Source: Allomuricauda sp. NBRC 101325 (GTDB taxonomy: Bacteria; Bacteroidota; Bacteroidia; Flavobacteriales; Flavobacteriaceae). From it: DNA of 64,000 nucleotides. The DNA is taken from the NCBI RefSeq assembly GCF_030268205.1, contig NZ_BSQF01000001.1, positions 106,649 through 170,648 of the forward strand, in the 5' to 3' direction. Positions 17,001-25,335 of this stretch are shown here, piece after piece. Under the pieces are notes generated by a model, which saw only the letters and a program-made list of their open reading frames with translations, made no database searches and was not told the DNA's origin. The position numbers and the translations under genes were made by a program. Positions within the stretch are counted from its first letter, which is position 1; each line of letters starts with the position of its first letter.

Positions 17001-18254
17001 ATGGGGAAAAAAGACGGCTTGATCACCAAAGGTCGCTATGAACTTAAATTTAGGGGAGTAACATGTTTGAACTGTGGCCACCCGCTGGACATCAGTGATA
17101 AGTACTGCCCAAATTGCTCCCAAGCCAACAGCACCAAAAAACTTACGCTAAAGGATTTTTTTGATGAGTTCTTTTCCAGTTTGATCAATTACGATTCCAA
17201 ATTGCTCAAGACGTTATCTGCACTTTTACTTCGACCAGGAACCATTACCAAAGATTATATTGAAGGAAAACGGATTACATACACCAATCCATTTAGGTTC
17301 TTGTTAAGCCTCGCCTTCCTGTATTTTTTGATGTTCACCTACAATAACCGATTTGCAAATCTGGATGAAGCCGCAAAAAAGTTCAATGGCACCATAACCT
17401 CGGATTCGCCATTTTCATTCAATTTGGAATCTATGGGCATAGATATTGATTCCGCAAAAATGAAAAGTCAATCCGAAAAAGCTTTAAAGCAGCTCGATTC
17501 TTTAAAAGTGAATAATCCCGGTGTTAAAATTGGGCTACAGGAGTTTGATTCCATTAAAGCAAAGGATCCTGATTTGGCCACACAACTCGAACAATTGGAT
17601 TCTATTGGATTATTTGCAAAGTTCAATGAGAAAAAACACCACAAAGACTCTTTAATAGCTACGAACCCTGCCGAATACTTCAAGACATTGCAAGAAAAAT
17701 CAGGTTTTGGCAACTTCTCATCTAAAGTGGAATTTTTTGCGAGGGTCATCCAACGAGACACCATTTTTAATTTTGAACAGGCCATGACCCGATACCAAGT
17801 AAACAAAACTTGGAACAATCGAATGGCCTTTAATTCGGCCAATAGTATTTTAAGGGTAATTCAAGAACCCGGCAGCTGGATAAACGCGACAATTTCCAAG
17901 CTGCCGTTCATCATATTTTTCTTTTTACCGGTGTTTACCTTGTTCATTTCTTTGGTTTACATCAGAAATAAGTACAACTACACCGATCATCTTATCTTTA
18001 GTTTCCACAATCAGTCCCTGTTCTTTATCTTGCTCATCCTTAGCTTAACACTGGATGCTATTTTTAACATTAGTAGCGCTGGTATATTTTTATTGATTTT
18101 CGGCTTTTACCTTTATAAGGCAATGCGGAATTTCTACGGCCAAGGCAGGTTTAAAACAATTGTGAAATACCTCTTTCTGAACACGATATTTTTGATGTTG
18201 GCTTTTTTCACCATCTTAGCAACGTTTACAGGAAGCGTCTTTACCTATAATTAG
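17001..18254 (+). CDS. DUF3667 zinc-ribbon membrane protein
   Basis: This 417-residue protein begins with a zinc ribbon (CLNCGHPL and, 11 residues on, CPNCSQ). The DUF3667 signature follows: LTLKDFFDEFFSSLINYDSKLLKTL, LLLRPGTITKDYIEGKR and YTNPFRFLLSLAFLYF (the last is the first membrane helix). A soluble, charged loop covers about residues 130-300, and four more hydrophobic helices make up the C-terminus. The function of the family is unknown. The gene is followed 1 nt later by apaG, so the two are probably co-transcribed. A GGGGAGG stretch touches the ATG, but at a spacing unsuited to ribosome binding. Confidence 0.85.
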   Translation: MGKKDGLITKGRYELKFRGVTCLNCGHPLDISDKYCPNCSQANSTKKLTLKDFFDEFFSSLINYDSKLLKTLSALLLRPGTITKDYIEGKRITYTNPFRFLLSLAFLYFLMFTYNNRFANLDEAAKKFNGTITSDSPFSFNLESMGIDIDSAKMKSQSEKALKQLDSLKVNNPGVKIGLQEFDSIKAKDPDLATQLEQLDSIGLFAKFNEKKHHKDSLIATNPAEYFKTLQEKSGFGNFSSKVEFFARVIQRDTIFNFEQAMTRYQVNKTWNNRMAFNSANSILRVIQEPGSWINATISKLPFIIFFFLPVFTLFISLVYIRNKYNYTDHLIFSFHNQSLFFILLILSLTLDAIFNISSAGIFLLIFGFYLYKAMRNFYGQGRFKTIVKYLFLNTIFLMLAFFTILATFTGSVFTYN

Positions 18255-18255
18255 T

Positions 18256-18642
18256 ATGTTTACACAGGTCACCAAAGGAATCAAAGTATCGGTTCGCACT
18301 TCGTTCGAAGGCACCTTCTTTAAGAATTACAAGATGCACTATGCATTTGGCTACACCATTACCATTGAAAACCTAACCAAGGACAATGTACAGTTAATGG
18401 CACGCCATTGGGATATTTTCGATGCCTTAAAAGACATGGAAACCATTGATGGAGAAGGCGTAATCGGAAGAAAACCCGTTATCAAACCCGGAAAATCGCA
18501 CACCTACAGCTCCGGTTGCCTATTGGCCTCCCCTGTTGGCGCTATGCGCGGACACTACCAAATGGTAAATTTTACCAATGGAGAGGAATTTGAAGTGGAA
18601 ATTCCCACATTTAAGTTCGCCGCTCCTTTTGCGATAAACTAA
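18256..18642 (+). CDS. apaG: ApaG family protein
   Basis: This 128-residue single-domain beta-sandwich protein of the ApaG (DUF525) family matches the usual length of about 125. Signatures are GIKVSVRTSFEG, FGYTITIENLTKDNVQLMARHW, GEGVIGRKPVIKPGKSHTYSSGC and GAMRGHYQMVN. In enterobacteria apaG is linked to Co2+ resistance and Mg2+ efflux, but the biochemical activity is unproven. It probably shares an mRNA with the DUF3667 gene just upstream. pruA, 72 nt downstream, has its own -7 box. Confidence 0.93.
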   Translation: MFTQVTKGIKVSVRTSFEGTFFKNYKMHYAFGYTITIENLTKDNVQLMARHWDIFDALKDMETIDGEGVIGRKPVIKPGKSHTYSSGCLLASPVGAMRGHYQMVNFTNGEEFEVEIPTFKFAAPFAIN

Positions 18643-18675
18643 GCCCGATCATTTTCTATTCGATATCGGTTTACT

Positions 18676-18683
18676 TACCTTTG
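18676..18683 (+). promoter_or_regulatory. -7 box TACCTTTG of pruA
   Basis: An exact TAnnTTTG match lies 31 nt before the pruA ATG. Confidence 0.55.
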
Positions 18684-18714
18684 GAACCATTGTAACACCC
18701 TTAAAAATATTTCA

Positions 18715-20343
18715 ATGGGAAAAGGATTTTTTCAAGTACCTACCGCAATTAACGAACCCGTAAAAAGTTATGCGCCAGGTTCTCCCGAAAGAGAAGAAGT
18801 ACTTAAGCAATACAAAGCATTTTATAATAGCACCATAGACGTTCCCCTGTATATTGGTAGCGAGGAAATAAGAACGGGCAATACAAAGCCCATGTCTCCT
18901 CCGCACGAGCACCAACATGTATTGGGACAGTATCATTTGGCGGATAAATCCCTTGTTGAAAAAGCAATTGCCAACGGTTTGGAAGCCCGTGAAAAATGGG
19001 CCAACCTTACTTGGGAACAGCGTGCCGCCATCTTTTTAAAGGCCGCTGAATTGATTGCTGGCCCATACCGCGCCAAAATGAATGCCGCTACCATGCTGGC
19101 ACAATCCAAAAACATATACCAAGCAGAGATTGATGCCGCTTGTGAGATTATAGACTTCCTACGCTTCAACGTAGAGTATATGTCGCAGATTTATGGGGAA
19201 CAACCAGAATCTGCAGAAGGCATTTGGAACCGAGTGGAATACCGCCCATTGGAAGGGTTTGTGTATGCCATTACCCCATTCAATTTTACCGCAATTGCAG
19301 GTAACCTTCCAGCAAGTGCAGCGATGATGGGCAATGTTGTAATCTGGAAACCCAGTGACAGTCAAGTGTATTCGGCAAAAGTGATTGTAGATGTATTTAA
19401 GGAAGCTGGTCTTCCTGATGGAGTGATCAACGTAATTTATGGTGACCCCGTTATGATTTCTGACACTGTTTTGGCAAGCCCAGATTTCTCTGGAGTCCAT
19501 TTTACGGGTTCCACCCATGTTTTTAAATCTTTGTGGAAACAAATAGGAAACAACATCGACATTTATAAAACCTACCCTCGAATTGTTGGGGAAACTGGAG
19601 GAAAGGACTTTATCGTTGCACATCCAACGGCCAAACCTAAGCAAGTGGCCACGGCCATTACGCGTGGCGCATTTGAGTTCCAAGGTCAAAAATGTAGTGC
19701 AGCCTCCAGGGTGTATCTTCCAAAATCGACTGCAGATGAAATTCTGGAATTGGTTAAGGCTGACGTAGCTTCGTTCAAAAAACCCGGCTCACCTGAGGAT
19801 ATGAGCAACTTTATCACCGCTGTGATCCATGAAGGCTCTTTCGATAAATTGGCCAGCTATATTGAACAAGTCAAAGCGGATAAAGATGCTGAAATTATTG
19901 CAGGCGGTGGATATGATAAATCCGTAGGGTATTTTATTGAGCCAACCGTTATTTTAACAAGCAATCCAAAGTACGATACCATGTGCACCGAACTTTTCGG
20001 GCCTGTGGTTACCGTTTATATTTATGAAGATGCCGATTGGAGCGAAACCCTTAAATTAGTAGACAGCACTTCTGAATATGCATTAACAGGAGCTGTTTTG
20101 GCTGCTGACAGATATGCCATTGATGAAGCGACTAAGGCGTTGCAAAACTGCGCTGGAAACTTCTACATCAACGATAAGCCAACAGGTGCCGTAGTGGGAC
20201 AACAACCTTTTGGTGGAGCTAGGGCTTCCGGAACCAATGACAAGGCGGGATCCATGCAAAACTTATTGCGTTGGGTTTCTCCACGCTTGATCAAAGAGAC
20301 CTTTATTACCCCAGAGAATTATCGATATCCATTTCTAGGGTAA
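18715..20343 (+). CDS. pruA: L-glutamate gamma-semialdehyde (P5C) dehydrogenase
   Basis: This 542-residue NAD-dependent aldehyde dehydrogenase oxidises glutamate semialdehyde, from proline breakdown, to glutamate in the cytosol. It is the stand-alone form: the proline dehydrogenase domain of fused PutA is absent. The catalytic residues are the Cys in EFQGQKCSAASRVY and the Glu in IVGETGGKDFI; cofactor-binding motifs include NFTAIAGNLPASAAMMGN and VHFTGSTHVFK. The C-terminal QQPFGGARASGTNDKAG motif is typical of the type 1 P5CDH subgroup. The gene is flanked by its own -7 box and a strong terminator, so it is monocistronic. Confidence 0.95.
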   Translation: MGKGFFQVPTAINEPVKSYAPGSPEREEVLKQYKAFYNSTIDVPLYIGSEEIRTGNTKPMSPPHEHQHVLGQYHLADKSLVEKAIANGLEAREKWANLTWEQRAAIFLKAAELIAGPYRAKMNAATMLAQSKNIYQAEIDAACEIIDFLRFNVEYMSQIYGEQPESAEGIWNRVEYRPLEGFVYAITPFNFTAIAGNLPASAAMMGNVVIWKPSDSQVYSAKVIVDVFKEAGLPDGVINVIYGDPVMISDTVLASPDFSGVHFTGSTHVFKSLWKQIGNNIDIYKTYPRIVGETGGKDFIVAHPTAKPKQVATAITRGAFEFQGQKCSAASRVYLPKSTADEILELVKADVASFKKPGSPEDMSNFITAVIHEGSFDKLASYIEQVKADKDAEIIAGGGYDKSVGYFIEPTVILTSNPKYDTMCTELFGPVVTVYIYEDADWSETLKLVDSTSEYALTGAVLAADRYAIDEATKALQNCAGNFYINDKPTGAVVGQQPFGGARASGTNDKAGSMQNLLRWVSPRLIKETFITPENYRYPFLG

Positions 20344-20365
20344 AAGAACATAAACATTTATTTAG

Positions 20366-20396
20366 AAGGCCGCTTTAAAAAAGCGGCCTTTTTTTT
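20366..20396 (+). terminator. Terminator of pruA
   Basis: The stem aaggccgcttt/aaagcggcctt is closed by a short A loop and followed by eight or more T. Confidence 0.9.
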
Positions 20397-20617
20397 CTCC
20401 AACTCTCAAAAAACACCCAAAATCAACTGTATTGGTTTCCCTAAATTATTTGACGATTTAGCTTAACACCCTTCCTTTAAACATCTGTTTGTGCGTTTGT
20501 TACAAGTATTGTTTTCAAAAAACAAGGTATTCAAAACAATTTCTAATGTAAATTTAACGTTAATTAATTGTAACTTAAACGTAATAAATCTAATTTTACA
20601 TCCTAAAATCATTGGTC

Positions 20618-20740
20618 ATGAAAGAAAAAATAAACACCTGGAGAAAAAAAGTGGTCGCGAAGTACAACCACCTATGGCGCTATGCCAAGGATTATGCTAG
20701 AAAATGTAGATTGGTCTATAAAAGAATGTACAGTATCTAA
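20618..20740 (+). CDS. 40-aa basic small protein of unknown function
   Basis: ATG 20618 to TAA 20740 encodes MKEKINTWRKKVVAKYNHLW and then RYAKDYARKCRLVYKRMYSI. About a third of the residues are Lys or Arg and aromatic residues are spaced along it, as in an amphipathic, nucleic-acid- or membrane-binding peptide. There are 274 bp of AT-rich DNA upstream, enough for a promoter. Its stop codon directly abuts the rsmG stop on the other strand. I do not recognise a family, and its reality rests on codon composition and on how cleanly it fills the gap. Confidence 0.5.
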   Translation: MKEKINTWRKKVVAKYNHLWRYAKDYARKCRLVYKRMYSI

Positions 20741-21376
20741 TTACCCCTTGAACTTTTGGGGCAGGTAAACCACTTTTTTGGTCTCGAAAAAGTCCTCTTT
20801 AAAATATTCCTGTAAATCAAAGATTTGAACGGTATCGTACCCTTGAAGCTCCTCGGTCAAATCACCTCCTTTTAAATACAGAATTCCATTTTTGCGCGCA
20901 TGCGCAGAGTCCTTTTTAATTTTTCCTTTGGTCCAATGCACAAAAGTGGGCATGGCCGCAACGGCACGACTCACTATAAAATCAAATTGTCCGGGAATTT
21001 CTTCAACCCTTGCATGATGGGTAGTCACATTATCCAACTTCAGACCTTCCACTACCTCGTTAACCACTTTGATCTTTTTTCCAATGGCATCGACAAGGGT
21101 AAAATTTACATTGGGAAAAAGAATGGCCAATGGAATTCCAGGAAATCCTCCCCCGGTACCAACATCTAAAATATCGGAACCTTCGTTAAAAATTTGAATC
21201 TTTGCAATTCCAAGGGAATGAAGCACATGACGCAGGTACAACTCATCGATATCCTTTCTGGAAACCACATTTATTTTCAGGTTCCAATCCTTGTAAAGTT
21301 CCTCAAGCTGAGCAAATTGCTCCTTCTGGAGATCAGTGAGCGTCGTAAAATATTTAAAAATGAGGTCCGCTTTCAT
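20741..21376 (-). CDS. rsmG: 16S rRNA (guanine527-N7)-methyltransferase
   Basis: The start is placed at ATG 21376 (MKADLIFKYFTTLTDLQKEQ), giving 211 residues, the normal family length; an upstream in-frame start would add 14 residues across the promoter. The SAM-binding motif is ILDVGTGGGFPGIPLAILFP. INVVSRKDIDELYLRHVLHS and FDFIVSRAVAAMPTF are typical RsmG signatures. The enzyme methylates G527 in the 530 loop of 16S rRNA, and its loss gives low-level streptomycin resistance in other bacteria. It is monocistronic here. Confidence 0.95.
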   Translation of the reverse strand: MKADLIFKYFTTLTDLQKEQFAQLEELYKDWNLKINVVSRKDIDELYLRHVLHSLGIAKIQIFNEGSDILDVGTGGGFPGIPLAILFPNVNFTLVDAIGKKIKVVNEVVEGLKLDNVTTHHARVEEIPGQFDFIVSRAVAAMPTFVHWTKGKIKKDSAHARKNGILYLKGGDLTEELQGYDTVQIFDLQEYFKEDFFETKKVVYLPQKFKG

Positions 21377-21396
21377 ACACCAAAGGTTATTTTTGA

Positions 21397-21404
21397 CAAA
21401 ATTA
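21397..21404 (-). promoter_or_regulatory. -7 box TAATTTTG of rsmG
   Basis: On the minus strand this is an exact TAnnTTTG match ending 20 nt before the chosen rsmG ATG. It overlaps the longer open frame and so supports the shorter start. Confidence 0.55.
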
Positions 21405-21467
21405 ATACTTTTAGACACCTTAACACCGTTCTAACATAAAGCCTTTACGCAATAAGGGCAATTTGGT

Positions 21468-21475
21468 TATTTTTG
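21468..21475 (+). promoter_or_regulatory. -7 box TATTTTTG of the desaturase gene
   Basis: An exact TAnnTTTG match ends 14 nt before ATG 21490. It lies within the longer open frame starting at TTG 21463, which argues against that longer start. Confidence 0.6.
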
Positions 21476-21489
21476 TAAAAATTTTATTT

Positions 21490-22590
21490 ATGGATAAGAG
21501 TACTGTCCGGTTTTCAAGAAAAGACTCCGCACAATTTTTCAGAACCCTGAACAAGCGCGTTAACGATTACTTCAACGAAAACAATCTCAAGAAAACCGGT
21601 AACTGGAAACTTCACTTGAAAACCATTGTGATGTTTGCCATTTTTTTGACCCCTTACTTTTTGATGTTGACCTTACATTTGCCTTTCTGGGGCTACCTTT
21701 TGCTTTCCATTACCATGGGAGTAGGTATGGCCGGAGTGGGTATGAATGTAATGCACGATGGAAACCATGGCGCCTATTCCAATAAAAAATGGGTGAACAA
21801 ACTCATGGGAAGCAGCATCTATATTTTAGCAGGAAATGTGTACAATTGGCAAGTTCAGCACAATGTACTGCACCACACCTATACGAATATCCACGAACAT
21901 GACGAGGACATGGAAGCGGGAAGAATCCTGAGATTCTCCGAACACGCGGAGTGGAGAAAACACCACAAATTCCAACACTATTACTCCATCTTCTTGTACG
22001 GACTATTGACCTTCAACTGGGCCATTACTACCGATTTTCAGCAAATGTACCGTTACATGAAAAGAAAATTGAGCTACGGTAAATTACCAAACCCTGTGGT
22101 AAACTGGAGTACATTGGTAATCACAAAAGTGATATACTTGACGATTTGGATCGTATTGCCTTTGATTTTTGTTGATATCGCTTGGTGGCAAGTTTTATTG
22201 GGCTTCTTTATTATGCACTACGTAGCTGGTGTTATTTTGAGTGTGGTTTTCCAATTGGCACACATCGTTGACCATGCGGATACTCCGCTTCCTGATGAAG
22301 AAGGAAACATGAAAAACACCTGGGCTATTCACCAATTGTTCACCACAGTGAATTTTGGCACAAAAAACAAAATAGTCAACTGGTTTACAGGAGGTTTGAA
22401 CCATCAGGTAGAGCACCATATCTTTCCTAATATTAGCCACATCCATTACACAAAAATTTCAAAAATTGTGAAACAGACGGCTAAGGAATTTAATTTGCCC
22501 TACCACGAATATCAAACTACCAGAAAAGCTATAATTTCGCACTTCAAACACTTAAGGGAACTGGGTAAAAACCCGGCCCTTCAATACTAG
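21490..22590 (+). CDS. Membrane fatty-acid desaturase (acyl-lipid / acyl-CoA type)
   Basis: This 366-residue membrane protein has the three histidine boxes of the di-iron desaturases: HDGNH at residues 89-93, HNVLHH at 124-129 and HQVEHH near the C-terminus. The Q in the third box is the form found in front-end and linoleoyl-CoA-like desaturases. Four hydrophobic helices lie in two pairs between the boxes. It should introduce a double bond into membrane fatty acids, but the regiospecificity cannot be read from sequence. No fused cytochrome b5 domain is present, so an external ferredoxin is expected to supply electrons. The aminotransferase starts 15 nt later. Confidence 0.92.
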   Translation: MDKSTVRFSRKDSAQFFRTLNKRVNDYFNENNLKKTGNWKLHLKTIVMFAIFLTPYFLMLTLHLPFWGYLLLSITMGVGMAGVGMNVMHDGNHGAYSNKKWVNKLMGSSIYILAGNVYNWQVQHNVLHHTYTNIHEHDEDMEAGRILRFSEHAEWRKHHKFQHYYSIFLYGLLTFNWAITTDFQQMYRYMKRKLSYGKLPNPVVNWSTLVITKVIYLTIWIVLPLIFVDIAWWQVLLGFFIMHYVAGVILSVVFQLAHIVDHADTPLPDEEGNMKNTWAIHQLFTTVNFGTKNKIVNWFTGGLNHQVEHHIFPNISHIHYTKISKIVKQTAKEFNLPYHEYQTTRKAIISHFKHLRELGKNPALQY

Positions 22591-22604
22591 AAAAAGAAGT
22601 ATCC

Positions 22605-23789
22605 ATGAGCAACCATTTATCTGACAGGATCAAGGAAATGTCCACGTCAGCAACTTTGGCCATGGCCGCCAAAGCCAGGGAGTTACGAAACGAAGGAAAG
22701 GATATTATTGGATTGAGTTTGGGCGAGCCCGACTTCAACATCCCCGACTTCATTAAAGAGTCTGCAAAGCAGGCCATCGACGAGAATTATAGCAGCTACA
22801 CCCCTGTTGATGGGTATGCTGAACTAAAAAAGGCCATCGCTCTTAAATTTAAAAGGGACAATGGATTGGATTACGGTTTGAACCAAATTGTGGTTTCAAC
22901 CGGAGCCAAGCAATCCCTGTACAATGTTGCCATGGTGGTATTGAACCCTGGTGATGAAGTAATTTTACCTGCTCCATATTGGGTAAGCTATGCCGACATT
23001 GTAAAATTGGCCGAGGGTGTACCTGTTGAAGTTGCAACCGGCATCGACACCGATTTTAAAATGACACCTGCGCAATTGGAGGCTGCCATTACGCCAAATA
23101 CTAGAATGATTTGGTTCAGTTCACCTTGTAACCCAAGTGGTTCGGTGTACAGCAAAGAAGAATTGGAAGGTTTGGCCGAGGTATTGAAAAACTATCCAGA
23201 TATTTATGTAGTATCCGATGAAATCTATGAGCACATCAACTTTGTTGGCGATCACGTGAGCATTGCAAGCATCGATGGCATGTACGATAGAACCGTTACC
23301 GTGAACGGTGTTTCCAAGGCTTTCGCCATGACAGGTTGGAGGATTGGTTACATTGGAGCTCCTGAGTGGATCGCCAAAGGATGTACCAAACTTCAAGGTC
23401 AGGTAACCAGTGGTGCGAATTCCATTGCGCAAAGAGCCGTGATTACTGCTTTGGAAGCTCCTGTGAGCAAGATCAAGTACATGATTGACGAATTCCACAA
23501 GAGAAGGGATTTGGTTCTTGGACTGTTGGGAGAAATCGAAGGATTCAAGCTTAACGTTCCAGAAGGTGCTTTTTATGTGTTCCCGGACATTTCAGCTTTC
23601 TTTGGAAAGACTTTGAATGGAACAACGATCAACAGTGCATCTGATTTTGCTTTGTATTTGTTGGAAAATGCCAATGTGGCCACTGTAACCGGTGAAGCCT
23701 TTGGAAATCCAAACTGCATCCGTATTTCTTACGCAGCATCAGAAAAAGAATTGAAAGAAGCCATTGCCCGAATCAAGGCAGTCCTTTAA
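22605..23789 (+). CDS. Pyridoxal-phosphate aminotransferase class I (aspartate-type)
   Basis: This 394-residue fold-type I enzyme has the PLP Lys in NGVSKAFAMTGWRIGYIG and the substrate carboxylate-binding Arg in PNCIRISYAAS. GLSLGEPDFNIPDF, YTPVDGYAELKKAI and FSSPCNPSGSVYSKEEL place it in the Ib subgroup of aspartate aminotransferases (AspB/AspC, often also active on prephenate). It interconverts aspartate and oxaloacetate in the cytosol. It lies 15 nt after the desaturase gene and probably shares its transcript, although no functional link is obvious. A strong terminator follows. Confidence 0.93.
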   Translation: MSNHLSDRIKEMSTSATLAMAAKARELRNEGKDIIGLSLGEPDFNIPDFIKESAKQAIDENYSSYTPVDGYAELKKAIALKFKRDNGLDYGLNQIVVSTGAKQSLYNVAMVVLNPGDEVILPAPYWVSYADIVKLAEGVPVEVATGIDTDFKMTPAQLEAAITPNTRMIWFSSPCNPSGSVYSKEELEGLAEVLKNYPDIYVVSDEIYEHINFVGDHVSIASIDGMYDRTVTVNGVSKAFAMTGWRIGYIGAPEWIAKGCTKLQGQVTSGANSIAQRAVITALEAPVSKIKYMIDEFHKRRDLVLGLLGEIEGFKLNVPEGAFYVFPDISAFFGKTLNGTTINSASDFALYLLENANVATVTGEAFGNPNCIRISYAASEKELKEAIARIKAVL

Positions 23790-23813
23790 TCGAAATAACA
23801 ATCTAAGAAAGAA

Positions 23814-23846
23814 AACCTCTTGAAATTATTTCAGGAGGTTTTTTTT
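23814..23846. terminator. Bidirectional terminator between the aminotransferase and trkH
   Basis: A 12-bp stem (aacctcttgaaa with ttcaggaggtt and one G-T pair) is followed by eight T on plus. The end of trkH overlaps the T-run. Confidence 0.8.
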
Positions 23847-25335
23847 ATGTCTTTCTCCAGAAATATGGGGTAAGCACGATCAGTACGGTAAATAGTTCCA
23901 AACGACCTAAAAGCATCAAGAAACTACACCACCATTTCCCTGCCGGCGGTAAACTATTGTAATTGCTTACCGGATTCAAGCTTCCCAACGCAGGCCCTAC
24001 ATTGCCCAAAGAGGAAGCTGACCCACCCACGGCAGACTCAAAATCCAAACCTAAAAGTCCCAGAACCAAGGAACCGATAATAAAGAGCAGCATATACAGC
24101 ACAAAGAAGGCAATCACATTGTAAACAATATGCTCCGAAACTGTTTTTTGGTTGTATCGCAACGGAATCACTGCATTCGGATGCAAGGTTCGTTTAAACT
24201 CCAAGATTCCATTTTTAATGATGATCAAATGACGCATTACCTTGATTCCACCCGCTGTTGAACCTGCAGAACCGCCCAAGAACATCAAACCGAAAAAGAA
24301 AACGGTTAAAAAAGGAGTCCAAGAACTAAAATCAGCCGTAACAAAACCGGTAGTAGTGATTACCGCAACCACTTGAAACAAGGAATGCCTAAAGGCACTT
24401 TCTGCCGCTCCCCAAACCATGGGGTGAAAATCGGAAACGGGAACCTCAGCCTTATAATACACTCCCAGTGTTGAGACAATGGCAAAAACCGCCACAAACA
24501 GAAAGTAGGATTTAAATTCCTCATCCTTCAATACCCGTTGCACTCTTCTTGTCAAAGCGAAATAGCTCAATACAAAGTTACTTCCTGCCAAAAACATAAA
24601 CAGGATAATGATATATTGGATTACCGGCTGATCGTTCCAATAGGCGACACTGGCATTCTTGGTGGAAAATCCACCCGTGCTCATGGTCGCCAAAGCATGG
24701 TTGATGGCATCAAAAAATGACATCCCTGCAAACTTTAACAAGAGGGTTTCCAAAACCGTGTACCCAAAATAAATGAACCATAAACGTTTGGCGGTATCCG
24801 TAATCCTTGGGTGCAATTTATCCCCTGCTGGACCAGGTGCTTCCGCAGCGAACAACTGCATCCCCCCAATCCCTAAAAGTGGGAGAATGGCAATGGCCAA
24901 AACAATGATACCCATACCCCCTATCCAATGGGTAAGACTTCGCCAAAGAAGAATTCCGGCAGGCAGTGCTTCTATATCATCTAAAATGGAAGCCCCTGTC
25001 GTGGTATAACCCGACATGGTTTCAAAAAAGGCATCGGTTATAGAAGGAATGGATCCAGAAAACAAATAAGGCAACATCCCCGAAATAGACATGATGATCC
25101 ATCCAAAAGTCACTACAATATAGCCTTCCTTTCGCTTAACTTCCTTTTTATGGCCCCTGGTGTAGAACATGGCCATGATTCCAAAAAGCATGGTCACAAT
25201 GGCCGCCAACATTATATCCAAAGTGGCACCATCCTTATAAATACCACTGGCAACCGCCGCCAAAAGCATAAAAGAGCCATTGCAAAGCAGCAACAACCCC
25301 ATTATATGGATAATGATTCTAGTATTCAGTTTCAT
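23845..25335 (-). CDS. trkH: Trk potassium uptake system membrane subunit
   Basis: This 496-residue polytopic inner-membrane protein of the TrkH family has four membrane-pore-membrane repeats with selectivity-filter Gly residues. The visible filter regions are TMSGYTTTGASI, ATMSTGGFSTKNASV, ITTTGFVTADFSSW and SSLGNVGPALGS. It conducts K+ into the cytosol and is gated by TrkA. Its start codon overlaps the last base of trkA upstream, so the pair is translationally coupled. The length matches the family (about 480-500). Confidence 0.96.
   Translation of the reverse strand: MKLNTRIIIHIMGLLLLCNGSFMLLAAVASGIYKDGATLDIMLAAIVTMLFGIMAMFYTRGHKKEVKRKEGYIVVTFGWIIMSISGMLPYLFSGSIPSITDAFFETMSGYTTTGASILDDIEALPAGILLWRSLTHWIGGMGIIVLAIAILPLLGIGGMQLFAAEAPGPAGDKLHPRITDTAKRLWFIYFGYTVLETLLLKFAGMSFFDAINHALATMSTGGFSTKNASVAYWNDQPVIQYIIILFMFLAGSNFVLSYFALTRRVQRVLKDEEFKSYFLFVAVFAIVSTLGVYYKAEVPVSDFHPMVWGAAESAFRHSLFQVVAVITTTGFVTADFSSWTPFLTVFFFGLMFLGGSAGSTAGGIKVMRHLIIIKNGILEFKRTLHPNAVIPLRYNQKTVSEHIVYNVIAFFVLYMLLFIIGSLVLGLLGLDFESAVGGSASSLGNVGPALGSLNPVSNYNSLPPAGKWWCSFLMLLGRLELFTVLIVLTPYFWRKT

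Noticed and set aside
16990..17003. Shine-Dalgarno site before the DUF3667 gene
   Set aside because: The GGGGAGG stretch touches the ATG with no spacing, and Bacteroidota rarely use such sites.
20491..20700. Open frame of 69 codons overlapping the 40-aa gene
   Set aside because: Starts in AT-rich non-coding DNA with low-complexity translation; the frame at 20618 has better composition and boundaries.
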